Positions 26,001 through 37,937 of a stretch of DNA of 64,000 nucleotides are shown one piece after another. Both the position numbers and the translations under genes were made by a program. Under the pieces are notes generated by a model. The model did no database searches. It saw only the letters and a list, made by a program, of their open reading frames with translations, and had not been told where the DNA came from. Every line of letters begins with the position of its first letter. Within the stretch, counting starts at the first letter, position 1. Source of the stretch: Burhinus oedicnemus (Eukaryota > Chordata > Aves > Charadriiformes > Burhinidae); NCBI GenBank assembly GCA_008921705.1, contig VFFE01007668.1:880000-943999 (forward strand). The letters are read 5' to 3'.

Positions 26001-26026
26001 TCTTTTTTTTTTTTTTTTTTTTTTTT

Positions 26027-28950
26027 AATAGAACTGTTAGGTTCTGCCTACCAAAATTAATTTAGATGGGTAAGTTTTTGCTTTCAAGCATTGACATTCT
26101 GATATTATTCTGCTCACTTCTTGCAGTGAATTCCTACCTAATGCTGCTTCTTTGAAATCAGGATGTAGCATTACCATTACTTTCTAAAAGAAGTGGTGAT
26201 CTCATAATTTTCTCTGTCTTTTCTGGTCTCTGCATGTTACACTTATTTTTCCCAACTGGTAATAAAATGATATCGTTAGTTATAACTAGAACAAATTTAT
26301 TTATAAAATTTCAGATTGTATTTTGTTATATCTGTTATTTCTGATTTTTCTGTACTTCACATCTGGGAAAGAAAGTAATGTCTGTAGTTCTCCAGGAAAT
26401 TCCAGTACACAGTTTAATGGATAACTAATCGTAATGGGGTAGCTAGATTTAGAAAGGGGAAAAATGTGCTTTTTGAAAACTGTGGAGATAGAAACATTGT
26501 GTTACTGAGGCAAATTTGGCATGTCTTTTTGTAGCAATTTTCTAAGCATTCTTCAGAACTATTTTTAGTTGTAAACAAAGTACAAACCATCTCCACATGT
26601 AATAAGGAGCAATCAAATAAAAGTGCTCATAAAACAATTTTTTCTTCAAATTTCTAGGGATGCAAAAAACATTATTCAAACTAACCTAACATTTTACTTT
26701 TAAAATAGTAAATTTTGAGGAGTAACAGGTACTCAGCTTAAGCTTTTCTTTATTAAATTGATACACAGCACTTCAATACTTATAGGATTCATGTCACAAG
26801 CTGGACTCCAATACACAGAAACAATGTGCTTTGCTCAGGAAAATAGGCAGACATAACTCAGAGTCTCAGGAGGAGTAGATATGCTCCATAATCAGGTAGC
26901 ATATTTTAAGGAGTCATTTTTCCTGACTATACGGAAATTTTAAATTTAGTCAAAAAACCAGTCATGTATTAATTGTCCAGTTAGGCTTGGACTAAAGTGA
27001 AGACACAGGACAAGGGAGAAATTCAGGGAGGAAGAAGACAAAGATTTCAGTTAAACAACCAACAGTCCCCCTTCTTTTTGAGGTAACATCTTTTATCTGG
27101 CCTGCAGGATTTTTATGAATAAGCATTTCCATGTTTCAGGATGATGCTAGACCAGTGTTCCTCATGTTTTAGCAATAACACAAAGTTTGATCTTTTGGAT
27201 AAATTGGATAAAGCCAGTACCCTTCATGAGGAAGATATCATAATAGTAAGTAGATTTTTAATAATCTGGGATATGTTGTCCTAACTTTTTTATTAAAAAC
27301 TTATGCTATAAGTTTGAATTTCAGTACTACTGCTTTGTTCTCCTTTATCTGATCTGTGAATCTCTTAAGAAAACAATTTATCATGAAACTGTGCACTAGT
27401 CATCCACAAGCAGCATCAGTAGAGCAATAATATAAGAATATAACTTTGTGTCACAGAGAGTTGACTAGCAAATACATGAACAGATGACTATAGACTACTC
27501 TGACAAATGAAAGTCACTTTGGAAAATATATAGAGAACAGTAGTAGAAAAATTTAAGTTGGAAAATGTATAGAGAACAGTAGTAGAATAGTTTAAGAATA
27601 TCCATCAAAAATTGTTTCCAGTTAGAAATACCTATCTGAAAAAAACCTACATGACAATTTAAACTATTATACTTTCCCTCTACATTGGTCTGTACCTCTT
27701 CTTCTATAGGATCTATGGAGATTTGCATTCCAATGGAGACATCTCAATGAAGTGCCTAAAATTGGGCAGTAAGCATAATTAATTTTGAATTAATTTAGAA
27801 TTTATCAAAAGGGATCTTTCCATTGAATTTATTTTACTTTACCTAGCTCCAGACAACAAACTTTATTATCATTATATATAACCATATAACATATTTCTTT
27901 TTATAATATAGAAGCTACAGAAACATTGACTTAAACATTCCTTAAGCCAAAACCCCAAGTTATTAGTTTCTAGATTAAACATCTATTTTTGCATAAGAAG
28001 CCACTGAACTCCAACAACTGCAGACCTATACTGAATGAACCATATGTTCATCTTATATAATGAATCTAACACTCAGATTCTTTTCTTGTGAAAGGAGCTG
28101 GTTATTACAAGGACACATGTGTAAGTAGTACCAGAAGTGAGATCTACCTCTTCCCATCTTGGCACTCTTTATGATGATAATTACTTAGGTTCTTTGTGCA
28201 GCCTTGAGTATGAGACCATCAGGCAATAGTGCCAGAAACATCATCAGCACCTCACTTTTTTTACCATTTCTTAACTTTTACAATACCTTAGATTTTAAAA
28301 ATAAAATTTCCAACTAATATGTATAAAACTTGTGACCTTTTAAATAATGTGACTTCTTATGTTATGTTGTTTTTTTTCATATACACCTATTATTCAATAT
28401 GCAAGTGTAACTATGTAGGCATGTACACTATGCATGTATATATAAAGACAAAATGTTTATTTCCAGCGGTTATCACAGTAATTGAGTTTCATTGAATTTT
28501 GGCAGGAATTTAATACAGATTAAAGTTTGTTGATAAATGGCTTTTGTTCTAGAAGTTTTATTCTCTTATGTGTGAAATGTATAATGCTGCACTTGTCTGT
28601 ATTGTTAGTCTTCATTGGCCAACTTGGAGCATATAGGAAGCAGTGTATTTTTTTCTCTGTCCTGTGGCCATAAGTAATTATCTTCTTTTTCATAATTTGT
28701 AAAGGCTGACTGATTCCAGCGTCTGTTTTGACAATCTCAGTAAATTCTTCTTGTGATGTCACCTGATGTTGCATACATCACAAGACTCAGCAGCTACAAC
28801 TCTTAGGAAGTTTGATGTATGACCATAAGCAAAGATTGCTCATAGGTTTATCTCTATTTCGTATCCTGACCTGATAGATAGCCAGTATAAATTTTGACCA
28901 AGGATTCCTAGAATTGTGGTCACATTAAAATAAAATCTTAAGTATGCTTT
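26027..28950. other. AT-rich DNA, no gene seen
   Basis: About 2.9 kb with short open frames only. It contains the 39-bp tandem duplication at 27519-27596 and TA-rich patches. No transposon signature was recognised. Confidence 0.55.
27519..27596. repeat. 39-bp direct tandem duplication
   Basis: Units 27519-27557 and 27558-27596 are adjacent copies differing at three positions. Each starts TTGGAAAATRTATAGAGAAC and ends TTTAAG. This is a simple local duplication with no apparent function. Confidence 0.85.
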
Positions 28951-28951
28951 C

Positions 28952-28976
28952 TTTATATATATATATACACACACAT
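28952..28976. repeat. (TA)n(CA)n microsatellite
   Basis: A short run of TA units passes into CA units and abuts the 3' tail of the minus-strand CR1 that begins at 28977. Confidence 0.9.
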
Positions 28977-29946
28977 AGAATCATAGAATCATAGAATAGT
29001 TTGGGTTGGAAGGGACCTTTAAAGGTCATCTAGTCCAACCTCCCCTGCAATGAGCAGGGACATCTTCAACTAGATCAAGTTGCTCAGAGCCCCATCCAAC
29101 ATGACCTTGAATGTTTCCAGGGATGGGGCATCTCCAGGCAACCTGTTCAAGTGTCTCACCACCCTCATTATAAAAAATTTCTTCTTTATATCTAATCTGA
29201 ATTTACCCTCTTTAAGTTAAAAAACTGTTACCCCTTGTCCTATCGCAACAGGCCCTACTAAAAAGTTTGTCCCCACCTTACTTATGAGGCCCCTTTAAGT
29301 ACGGAAAGGCCACAATAAGGTCTCCCTGGAGTCTTCGTTTCTCCAGGATGAACAACCCCAACTCTCTCAGCCTGTCCTCATAGCAGAGGTGGTCCAGCCC
29401 TCTGATCATTTTTGTGGCCCTCCTCTGGACTTGCTCCAACAGGTCCATGTCTCTCCTGTGCTGAGGGATCCAGAGCTAGACACAGTACTCTAGACAGGAT
29501 CTCACAAGAGAGGAGTAGAGGGGCAGAATCACCTCCCCTGACCTGCTGGCCATGCTTGTTTTGGTGAAGCCCAAGATAAAGTTGGCATTCTGGGCTATGA
29601 GCATACATTGTCAGCTCATTTCCAGCTATTCATCCACCAGTACCCTAAAGTCCATCTCAGCAGGGCTACTCTCAAACCCTTCATCCCAAGATACCTGTCC
29701 TGTGCATTTCTTTCTTGCCCTTTAGTTTGACAGCAGGTCTCGACTCAGCCATGCTGGTCTCTTGCCTTCCTTTCCTGATTTCTTACACCTGGGGATCAAG
29801 AGCTCTTGGGCTTTATGGAAAGCATCCTTAAAGATCTGCCAGCTCTGTTCTGTTCCCTTATCCCTGAGGACAGTTTCCCAGAGGGTCCTATTGACAGCTT
29901 TGAAGAGCTGGAAGTTTGCTTTCCTTCCCTGCTCAGGGTCCTGACT

Positions 29947-30732
29947 TTACTCCCTCAGGACTGTGAACTCCACCAGTGCATGATCGTTGCAGCTCAGGCT
30001 GCCTCCAATCTTGATTTCACCAATGAGCTCACTTGTATTGGTGACCAACAAGTCCAGTATTGCATCCTCTCTGGTGGGGCTGTTTGTTACCTGGCTTAAG
30101 AAGTTATCCTTGATGCACTCCAGGAGTCTCCTGGACAACCTACAACTCACTGTGCTACTTTTCCAGCAGATGTTGGGGTGGTTGAAGTTCCCTGGCAGGA
30201 CGAGGGCCTGTGAGCACGATGCCTCCTGTAGCTGCAGTAAGAAGGCTTCGTCAATAGAATCCCCTTGAACAGGCACCCTGTAGTAGACACCACCCACAAG
30301 GTTCTCTTTGTTGCCTCAGTCTCTAATTCTTACCCATAAGCTTTCAGTCTGCTCATGGTTATTCTTCAGAGACAGCTCTTCACGCTCTATCCCTTTCTTG
30401 ATGTAGAGGGCAACGCTTCCTCTCCTGCTTCCTCACCTGTCCCTTCTGAATAGCTTGTCGCCATTGATAGCTGTACTCCAGTCATGGGATTTGTCTCACC
30501 AAGTTTCAGTAATGGCAACCAGATTGTAGATTTCTAGGCTCACAGTGGCTTCCAGCTCCTCCTGTTTGTTGCCCATGCTGCATGCGCTGGTGTACAGGCA
30601 CTTCAGCTGGGCTGTCTGCCATGTCATCTTCTTAGATGAACATCCCTTAATTCCTTTAAAGTATTTCACTGGTGTTTCCCTCTTGGCTCCTATTACCTTA
30701 GGAGCCCCTGGATCATCTCTGTAAGACTTCAA
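29947..30732 (-). pseudogene. CR1 ORF2 endonuclease remnant
   Basis: Two minus-strand frames supply most of the APE-like endonuclease. The N-terminal one (30496-30732) has QLKCLYTSACSMGNKQEELE and LVAITETW, containing the conserved asparagine and glutamate of this nuclease family. The C-terminal one (29947-30297) has GGVYYRVPVQ, LPGNFNHPNICWKSS (where other CR1 copies have GDFNHP) and ILDLLVTNTSELIGEIKIGG ending in the SCNDHALVEF block. The catalytic SDH is NDH here, and the GDFN motif is GNFN. The two halves are in different frames. Inactive. Confidence 0.9.
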
Positions 30733-30879
30733 GTGTTCTGCTGTGTAGCCAGCAGGTCTCAGAGCAACAGGCTGCCGGCCCTCGCTAGCACCTCATCCCT
30801 CTAACATTTGCATGTCATCCCACAGCTTGTCATGGGCAAGCCTGATATTGTCCTCCTCCTCCTTCAAGCCTAGTTTAAA

Positions 30880-31237
30880 CCTCTGCCAATAAGCCCCACT
30901 AGCTCGTAGGCAAAGACCCTCTTCCCCCTTTCAGAAAGGTGAATCCCATCTGATGCCAGTAGGCCTGGTGCTGTGTAGGCCATCCCATTATCGAAAAACC
31001 CAAAATTGTGTCAGTGACACCAGCCACAGAGCCACGTATTAATAGACTGAGTCCATCTATTTCTTCCAGTATCGCTGACTGCAACTGGACAGAGAGAGGA
31101 AAGAATAACCTGTGTTCCAGATTCCCTTTACCAACTGTCCCAAGGCCTTGAAGTCCTGTTTGATTGCCTTGGACTACACATTGTGGCTTCATCACCACCC
31201 ACATGGAGGAGCAGTAACAGGTAATCACAGGGAGTCA
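30880..31237 (-). pseudogene. CR1 ORF1 esterase C-terminal part
   Basis: The minus strand encodes, across two or three frames, the C-terminal half of the CR1 ORF1 esterase (SGNH/GDSL hydrolase fold). Visible blocks are DYLLLLHVGGDEA, then NFGFFDNG and the histidine block SDGIHLSERGKRVFAYEL. CR1 ORF1 is known to carry an esterase domain. The copy is interrupted by stops and frame shifts, and its N-terminal part is displaced to 32551-32855 by the intervening plus-strand segment. Confidence 0.85.
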
Positions 31238-31249
31238 TGTGACACATAC

Positions 31250-31660
31250 TGCCTTTCAGGAGCTAAGGTTTGAGATGTTGCCAAGAGGGTGCCACAACTT
31301 GTAAAGAGCACGGATTACTATCCACTGTTACTCTTTCATGTGGGCACAAGCCAGAACCTGGGCAGAATTAAGGAAGACTATAAAGCCCTGGGGATGCAAG
31401 TGAAACATATTGGTGCCCAAGTTATCTTTTCCTCCATTTTACCAGTTGGAGGAAAGAGGGTAGCCAGACATAGATGTATAATGCATATCAACTTCTGGCT
31501 ACATGTCTGGTGCTGTCATGAGGGTTTTGGCTTTTTTGACAATGGGACATTCTTTGCTGACTATAACCTGTTGGGGAGGAACGGAATCCACCTGTCTAGA
31601 AGAGGCAAGGGAATCTTTGGCAGCAAGCTGGCCAACTTGGTGAGGTGGGCTTTAAAGTGA
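31250..31660 (+). pseudogene. CR1 ORF1 esterase, near-intact C-terminal domain
   Basis: A 123-codon frame from 31289, preceded in frame by CCLSGAKV and a TGA at a likely former arginine codon, covers most of the SGNH hydrolase domain. Blocks are STDYYPLLLFHVGT, GAQVIFSSILPV, the FGFFDNGT block, and NGIHLSRRGKGIFGSKLANL with the catalytic-type aspartate position changed (DGxH to NGxH). It ends with WALK and a stop, matching the family's ORF1 C-terminus. This is the best preserved ORF1 piece in the window. The nucleophile-containing N-terminal block is not on this segment. Confidence 0.88.
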
Positions 31661-31805
31661 AGGACTTGGGTGGGCTGGGGTCCAAAATGGCAATGCTCAC
31701 ACCATCACATTAAACTGGGGAATAAGCCACGCCAACCAGAGCAGTGACGAATGTTCCTTAGCTGACTCCCAAAATGAGAACCAGAAGGCCAGCCACCTCA
31801 AGGGT

Positions 31806-32550
31806 ATGTGTGGCTGCGGTGGATCCTCTTGCACTCCTCCAGGGAAACCTGCATGCTTGATTACCTCTCTAAAATGCCTGTACACCAACGCATGCAGCAT
31901 GGGGAATAAGCAGGAAAAACTAGAGATCTGTGTGCAGCCACAGGGCCATGATCTCATTGCAATTACAGAGACATGGTGGGATAGGTCACATGACTGGAAT
32001 GCTGTCAGGGATGGCTAGCTACTTTTTAGGAAAGACAGGCTAGCAAGACGAGGTGGCAGAGTTACTCCTTATGTGAGAGAGCAACTGGAATGTATCAAGC
32101 TCTGCCTAGGGGTGGATGAAGAAAGAGTCGAGAGCTTAGTGGGAGGAATTAAGGGTCCGGCTAATATGGGTGACACTGTTATGGGTGTTTACTACAGACC
32201 ACCGGATCAGGAAGAGGAAGTCAATGAGGCCTTCTAGAGACAGCTGAAAGTAACCTCATGATCACAAGCCCTGGTTCTCACGGGGGACTTAAACTACCCT
32301 GATATTTGCTGGAAAGACAACACAGCCAGGCATACAGAGTCCAGGAGGTTTCTGCAAAACACTGATCATAACTGTTTGACACAGGTGGTGGAGGAGCCAA
32401 CAAGAAGAGTTGCGCTGCTGGACCTTGTGCTAATAAACAAAGGAGGACTAGTTGGGCATGTGAAGGCTGGGGGCAGCCCTGGCTGCAGTGACCATGAGAT
32501 GGTGGAGTTCAGGATCCTGTGTGGAAGAAGCAGGGGAATAAGTAGGATTA
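31806..32550 (+). pseudogene. CR1 ORF2 endonuclease, plus strand
   Basis: The start of ORF2 reads SLKCLYTNACSMGNKQEKLE and LIAITETWWD (31865-31985), then a TAG interrupts. Later blocks are VYYRPPDQEEEV, ALVLTGDLNYPDICWKD (with GDLN in place of GDFN) and LLDLVLINKGGLVGHVKAGG ending at the SDHEMVEF motif (32376-32520). The order and spacing are those of a full APE-type endonuclease. Several stops make it inactive. Confidence 0.88.
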
Positions 32551-32870
32551 CAGGCAGCAGACTTTCCTAAGAGGAGGGCCTGTCCGACATATTGGACCCT
32601 TTGTTCCTCTCAGAAGGGAGTTACCAACAACTATAACTCATCTTTTCTTCCTTGTGGAGTTGGTTGTGATAAGGGGGTAGACCTTTCTGATGTTGGCAAC
32701 ACCTCTGGTGAAGATGGACCATCATCCACATCATCCATTGACTGACTTTCCTCATCCAGAGCCTCATACCGGTTGTACAGAAGCAGCTGGGAAGGTGACG
32801 TGGGGAAGGAGGGGGTTCATCTGCTGCCCTGAGTGTGGACTTGCCTCCATTCACTCTTTTCCTTTAAGCT
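32551..32870 (-). pseudogene. CR1 ORF1 N-terminal part, minus strand
   Basis: Read on the minus strand from about 32870, this encodes NRYEALDEESQSMDDVDDG, a proline- and serine-rich linker, then IVVGNSLLRGTKGPICR and PPLRKVCCL, where it stops at 32551. This is the block I region of the ORF1 esterase: the GDSL nucleophile motif reads GNSL, with the serine kept and the aspartate changed. The next residues expected (CCLPGAR) are found at the far end of the inverted plus-strand segment (31250). One frame change lies between the linker and the GNSL block. Confidence 0.85.
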
Positions 32871-35800
32871 ACTTGCCTTCAGCAGTATATTTAATAAATA
32901 TATTAAATTTTTACTATATTTATATATAGAAAGCAGTGTTTGTATATGTGTGTGTTTGTATAAATAATAGAAAACACACCATTAAAGAATGGAGAGGACT
33001 GAATGAAACTGAGATATGTGAAAGGTCGATACCTTATGGACATCTGTGGTCACTTGTGAACTCTTAGGGAAGGGAACCCCTCATAGCTGTAGACCTACAG
33101 AGGAAATATCAAGAACTATGGCAGTCACAGAATGTCTGATACATGTGATGCTGATGTGAGACTGACAAATCCAGGCTGCCTTAGGCTGGAAAGCAGATTA
33201 AAGTGTTGCAAAGTACTGTGAATGTGTAAGCCCTGAAACTGCTCTTTACACATTAGCTGTAGACCTGTATAATGACCATTTAATGGGATGAAGAGATACT
33301 GCAGAACCTCTTGGGCTGCTGTCCTTCAGTGTCCCAGTTCTTTATTAGTGCTTTCTACCTCTCTTATGGAAGTGTCCCAGGAAAGTAAATAGCTTCAGAA
33401 AAGATTTTTGGCCACTAGTTTTAATCTGAGCAATTCAAAAGCCCAAGAATGAATCTCCGAAGTTAAGAACAGGAATTTGGAAAGAGGAGTTTCATTACTG
33501 TGACCTATGTGTCTGTTAATGCCTGTAAACTTATCTGAGAGAAATTTCAGTACGCTACAGAATACCATCAAAAAAAAGAAGCTTCTTCTCTTTGGTGGTA
33601 AAAATCAGCCAATGATATTTCAAATGTCTTTTCACCTGAAGACAGAGATAGTTCTAAAGTGTTGCTTTTGTCTTGTTTTTTTTTTTTTTTATTTTGCTCC
33701 CCCTGCCCCAGGAATGAGTATGTTTTAACTTTTATAAAAGAAAAGCAAAGTTTCATGGCACTTTGTTAAATAACTTCTTTATGACAGAAATTTCATTTAA
33801 TGAACAAATGTCTGTGTGCACTTCTGTCTTGATTAAAGACACTGAATTGTTTTCTATGTAAGCTGCCTGAAATTCCCATAAATGTTAAATAACTCAAACC
33901 ATTAAAGGTATGTCATTTATAAAATATGGCTGGAAATGTTGCAAATTATTTACACATACCATTTTATTCTTTGACTTTTCTATTCCAATGAGGGAGTTGT
34001 GAATTCTAAAAAATTGGTTTAAAACTGTTTTGTAGCTGGTTTTCTTGGAGATTTCTGATTAGAGGTAGCTTCTACAGATTTGAAGACTCTGCCAGATATT
34101 TGAGGGTCAAGAACTGTGACAATGATAAAGCATAAATTAAGTGGAGGAAATTCAAGTATAAAATGTTAGATCTCAAAGGAGGTCACAATTTCCTCTGAAT
34201 GGTACTGAGAAAGCATGAGAATATAGCCTCAGAAGAGTTAGAAAACCTTTCAAAGCAGGGAGACCAGAGAGCGGAATGAAAAAAAGATGTAGGTAATAAA
34301 AGTTGAGAAAGTAAAATGGTAGGAAAAGGTTATATATTTTCTTAAAAGGTTAAACAACAGGAAAAAAAAACAGGTTTAGGAACTGGAGAATGGGGGCAGC
34401 CAAGTAGATGGAAAGGAGCAAACAAAACCCAATAGGCATTTTGGAAAAGCAGCTGTAAACTCCAGATATTTCCAAGATTATACCCCAGAGGATAGCAAAT
34501 CCTGATTTTTCAAGACTGAATAGCATGTTGTATCAGAACTGGGCAGATTCCCATTGACATTTTGAAACAACAGTGTCTAGTTTTATGAATGGGAAAGTTT
34601 CCATGCTCTTGGGTCCCTGAATAACTGACGTCTCATCTACAGATAGTACAGAGTAAAAGCCAGTTTCTCAAGCAGCCCTCTCATGAGATGATAAGGGGAA
34701 ATATTGGGTACAAGAAACTGAAAAAAATAACAGCTAAGGAACATTTAGACAGATTGATGTATGAAAAAGAGTTGGAGTTCTATGTTCCTTTTAAACTCTT
34801 ATTAACTGCCGTTCTGTTCTGTTTCTGGGTGAGATTTTTACTTTTTCAGGTTTTCCAGTTAGCTGATTGAATAAATGGTCAAATGACTAAGTCTTTTCTC
34901 TTTGAATTTGAATCACATCCCTAGGACCTTTTGCACATGAATTCATATCTTTCCCCTACCATTTCAGCATTGGAATGCAAACACACAAAAATGTATAAAA
35001 TTGTGGTTGGGAAAAACTGTGCTTTTGAAGTTGTTGTTTCAAAAATTATTCCATTTGCATGTGAGTACTGGGAATAATTTTTATTTCCCTCTATGTTACT
35101 TTACAAATATTTTTTTCTTCACAGAGAAACAAATTCTGGATGCATTATTGGGAAAAAAAAATGTTTAACAAGCTTTTATTGTTCAGCAAAAACACTCATA
35201 TCATACGTTTGAACTTTGCAGCAATAGAGGATCATGGGTCTGTGTGTTTATACAAGTCCAACATGTGTGTGTACATATGTAAACATATGGATGCACAGGG
35301 ATGAATTTATCTATTTATTTATTCATACATGTTATGGCATTTTTTTTTTTGTTCTTCATAGCATTTAAGTTCCTAAACAGCTGAACTTGGACATGACTGT
35401 GAACAACATATCCATTATTCTATAGGTAAATTATACTTGATAATAAGTATAATCAGCAAATAAGGTGCTGCAAATGGTAAACATTTTTCTTGTTCCCTTC
35501 TCATAGCATATTCGTTTAGCATACCCATTGCAACCAATCTGCTGTTTTGATCTTTATTTTGGTTCTTACACAACAGTTTTCTTAATATTTCAGCTACTGA
35601 TCATCATAAACATCATTCTGCTCTGCAAGTGACTCACTGAATTCAGTTACTTAATAAGGTTTGTTTAAATGATGCTATTTTGTTTTGAGCAAGATATTAT
35701 GCTCACTAAACTTTTTTTAAAAAAACAACCCTTTGATATATGTTCTTTCTTGAAAATTAGTAATTTTTCACACAACTTCTTATGAAGTTAATGTTTGACT

Positions 35801-37760
35801 ATATATATTCAGCATATTATTCATTGCTTCAAAACAAGCACTATTAATTCTAATAATTACAGAACAAACAAAACTGAAACCAAAAGGTGAAATCTTCTGC
35901 ACAAGCAGACCTCTGTCAGAGCATCAATAACCAGGTTTTGACCTTCATATTGTTTTCGCCTGCATGTGTACTGTGCAGACAGAGACATCTTGATGCATCT
36001 TTATGCAAGTCAGTTTGTACTGAAATTACCTAGTACTACACTGGCCACTTAAAAGGCATGCAGATGTTTTTTAGTCGCTGCCATTACTTTCATTTATGTC
36101 ATGTCCTTTTCACTTTCATAGTTTCTCAGTACAAGTTCATCCTGCTTAAGCATGCTGTGCACTTGCTGGTGTTAAAATATTAGTATAAGGATGATGGAGG
36201 ACAACTGGTTTCTTTTGTAATTGAGGGGCTTTCAGTGCAAACCTTCAGTTGTTATGACAACCTTCAATTAATGGAAGTGTCATCAAAGCCATATTTCTCC
36301 ACTACTTCATACAGTTATCTCCATTAAACATGACTAAATGTCCCTTTCTCAACCAATGATACAGTTGCACTTATAAAAAGCTGTATTAATAGTATTAAAT
36401 TAAAAATACTGTTACAGTCTCTGATAAGAAAACCCCTCCTGAAACCTCATTATAAATGAATGTTTTTCTGAAAAACATTAAAGTTCATTCTGAAAGCAAG
36501 TGTTTGATAATTTATAATACTCAACATTGATTAATAAATTGGACTACAACAATGAAGTTGGTTTTTACTTGTGAAGTTGGAACCAATATTATCACAATGT
36601 TGTGTGAAAAAAATGTATATTAGTTTTTTCAATCAATTATTTATGACAGATAATATTTAAATAGTTAGCTGTATATAAGGCATAGATTTCTACAGGGCAT
36701 CTAATATTTTTTTCTCCACTGGAACTTTCTTGTCACACATACAACACAGAAATTTATTTTCTCACATTCATTAATTAATTAGAAGATAGAAAAAATATGA
36801 TTAAAACATCTCTTGATGCCAAAATGAAAGGCAGAACTATGAATCTACAATGCATGCGTCTCTGAGTCTGAGACTGAGACCTTACACAAATATAATACCT
36901 TTCAGAAGTCTACAAAATAGCTCATTACTGATCAATGCCACCTGTGTTAACTACTTCCTGGGACAGAAAGAATGAATGTACATAAATTTATTAACCTATG
37001 TGATAACTACCTCACAGCTTTAATACCTGTAAAAAGTGGTGCATTCAGAAAAGAAAAGAAGTGGTAGCTCATTCTCTCGTGTTGCTCTATATATCTTTCT
37101 TTTGAATGTGAACTTTGGTAAAGAGGTTAAAAATTATAGTATCTTCATGGAATAATAAGGTTCAACCTAACGGTGTGCTAATGGTGTAACCTTTAAAATA
37201 AGATCTAAATGTGTCTGGAGGAAATGAATGACTATGTAATCTGATAAGTTAGATCATAAAACTTTTGGCTGTATTTTTTTCGTGAGAAATTGGCAAAGAT
37301 AAACAGAAACCAATACAATTAAAATAAGTCAGTGCCACAATACTTTTATAAATATAGATTTCTTTCACTCACTAGCATTTTCAAACTACTGCAGGATGAA
37401 TACATGTTTTGGAAGACTTCAAGAAGTCGTCATATCTCCTGGATTATATTGACTGAAACTCTTAAGTATACTGAATATATTCTAGACACAATTTTATCTT
37501 GCATTTTTCATTTCGTTAGCTTTGTTTTAAACATTATGAACAATCATCCACTAAAAGACACAGTTAAAAAAAAATCACAAGTAAACAAAAAAACAATCAA
37601 AAGCACAAATAAAGAAACAAAAATAGCTCAGTCTATAAATATTTGCAAGTCGATTACCCTTAAAGGTTTCCCATCATATCAGGGTATCAAAAATTTTACT
37701 TAAATTACCTTGAAATGTTCTCCTATTTCAGTTTTCACCGTTTAAGTTTTTTTAGTTTGT
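32871..37760. other. AT-rich DNA, no gene seen
   Basis: About 4.9 kb with short open frames only, TA-rich near 32880-32935 and a T run near 33680. No transposon or RNA gene was recognised. Confidence 0.55.
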
Positions 37761-37937
37761 TTGGAACAGGCTGTCCGGAGAGGTAGTCTCCATCCCTGAA
37801 AGCTTTTAAGACCTGACTGGATAAAATCCTGACCATACCTGGTCTGATCTCAGAGTTGACCCTGCTTTGAGTAGGAGGTTGTATTAGAGGTTTCCTGAGG
37901 TTTCTTCCAACCTGAATTATCGCGTGGTTTTATGACC
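37761..37937 (+). mobile_element. CR1 3' end, older subfamily
   Basis: TTGGAACAGGCTGTCCGGAG, then a CTCCATCCCTG block and a TTCTTCCAACCTGAATTAT ending, follows the layout of the CR1 3' UTR but with a degenerate tail. It is a diverged, 5'-truncated copy of about 180 bases. Confidence 0.8.

Larger units (their letters stand above)
28977..31237 (-). mobile_element. CR1 LINE with internal RT deletion, minus strand
   Basis: From the CR1 tail at 28977 (three tail octamers) the minus-strand element covers the 3' UTR and the end of ORF2. Near 29692 it jumps straight to the region just after the endonuclease (RPAWLSRDLL), so almost the whole reverse transcriptase is missing. It then covers the endonuclease and the C-terminal part of ORF1. 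It stops at about 31237, where a CR1 of opposite orientation starts. The subfamily resembles the classical chicken type (endonuclease block ELIGEIKIGGSLSC). Confidence 0.92.
31238..32550 (+). mobile_element. CR1 ORF1-endonuclease segment, plus strand
   Basis: This plus-strand CR1 segment begins at the ORF1 CCLSGAK block (31250) and ends in the endonuclease tail (GRSRGISRIT, about 32550). It has neither the CR1 5' start nor the RT and 3' end. It belongs to a different subfamily from the minus-strand CR1 on its left. It is bounded on both sides by minus-strand CR1 sequence, so it is best read as an inverted internal segment rather than a primary insertion. Confidence 0.88.

Noticed and set aside
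29378..29608. 76-codon minus-strand frame as a gene
   Set aside because: Shifted frame within the CR1 C-terminal region and 3' UTR.
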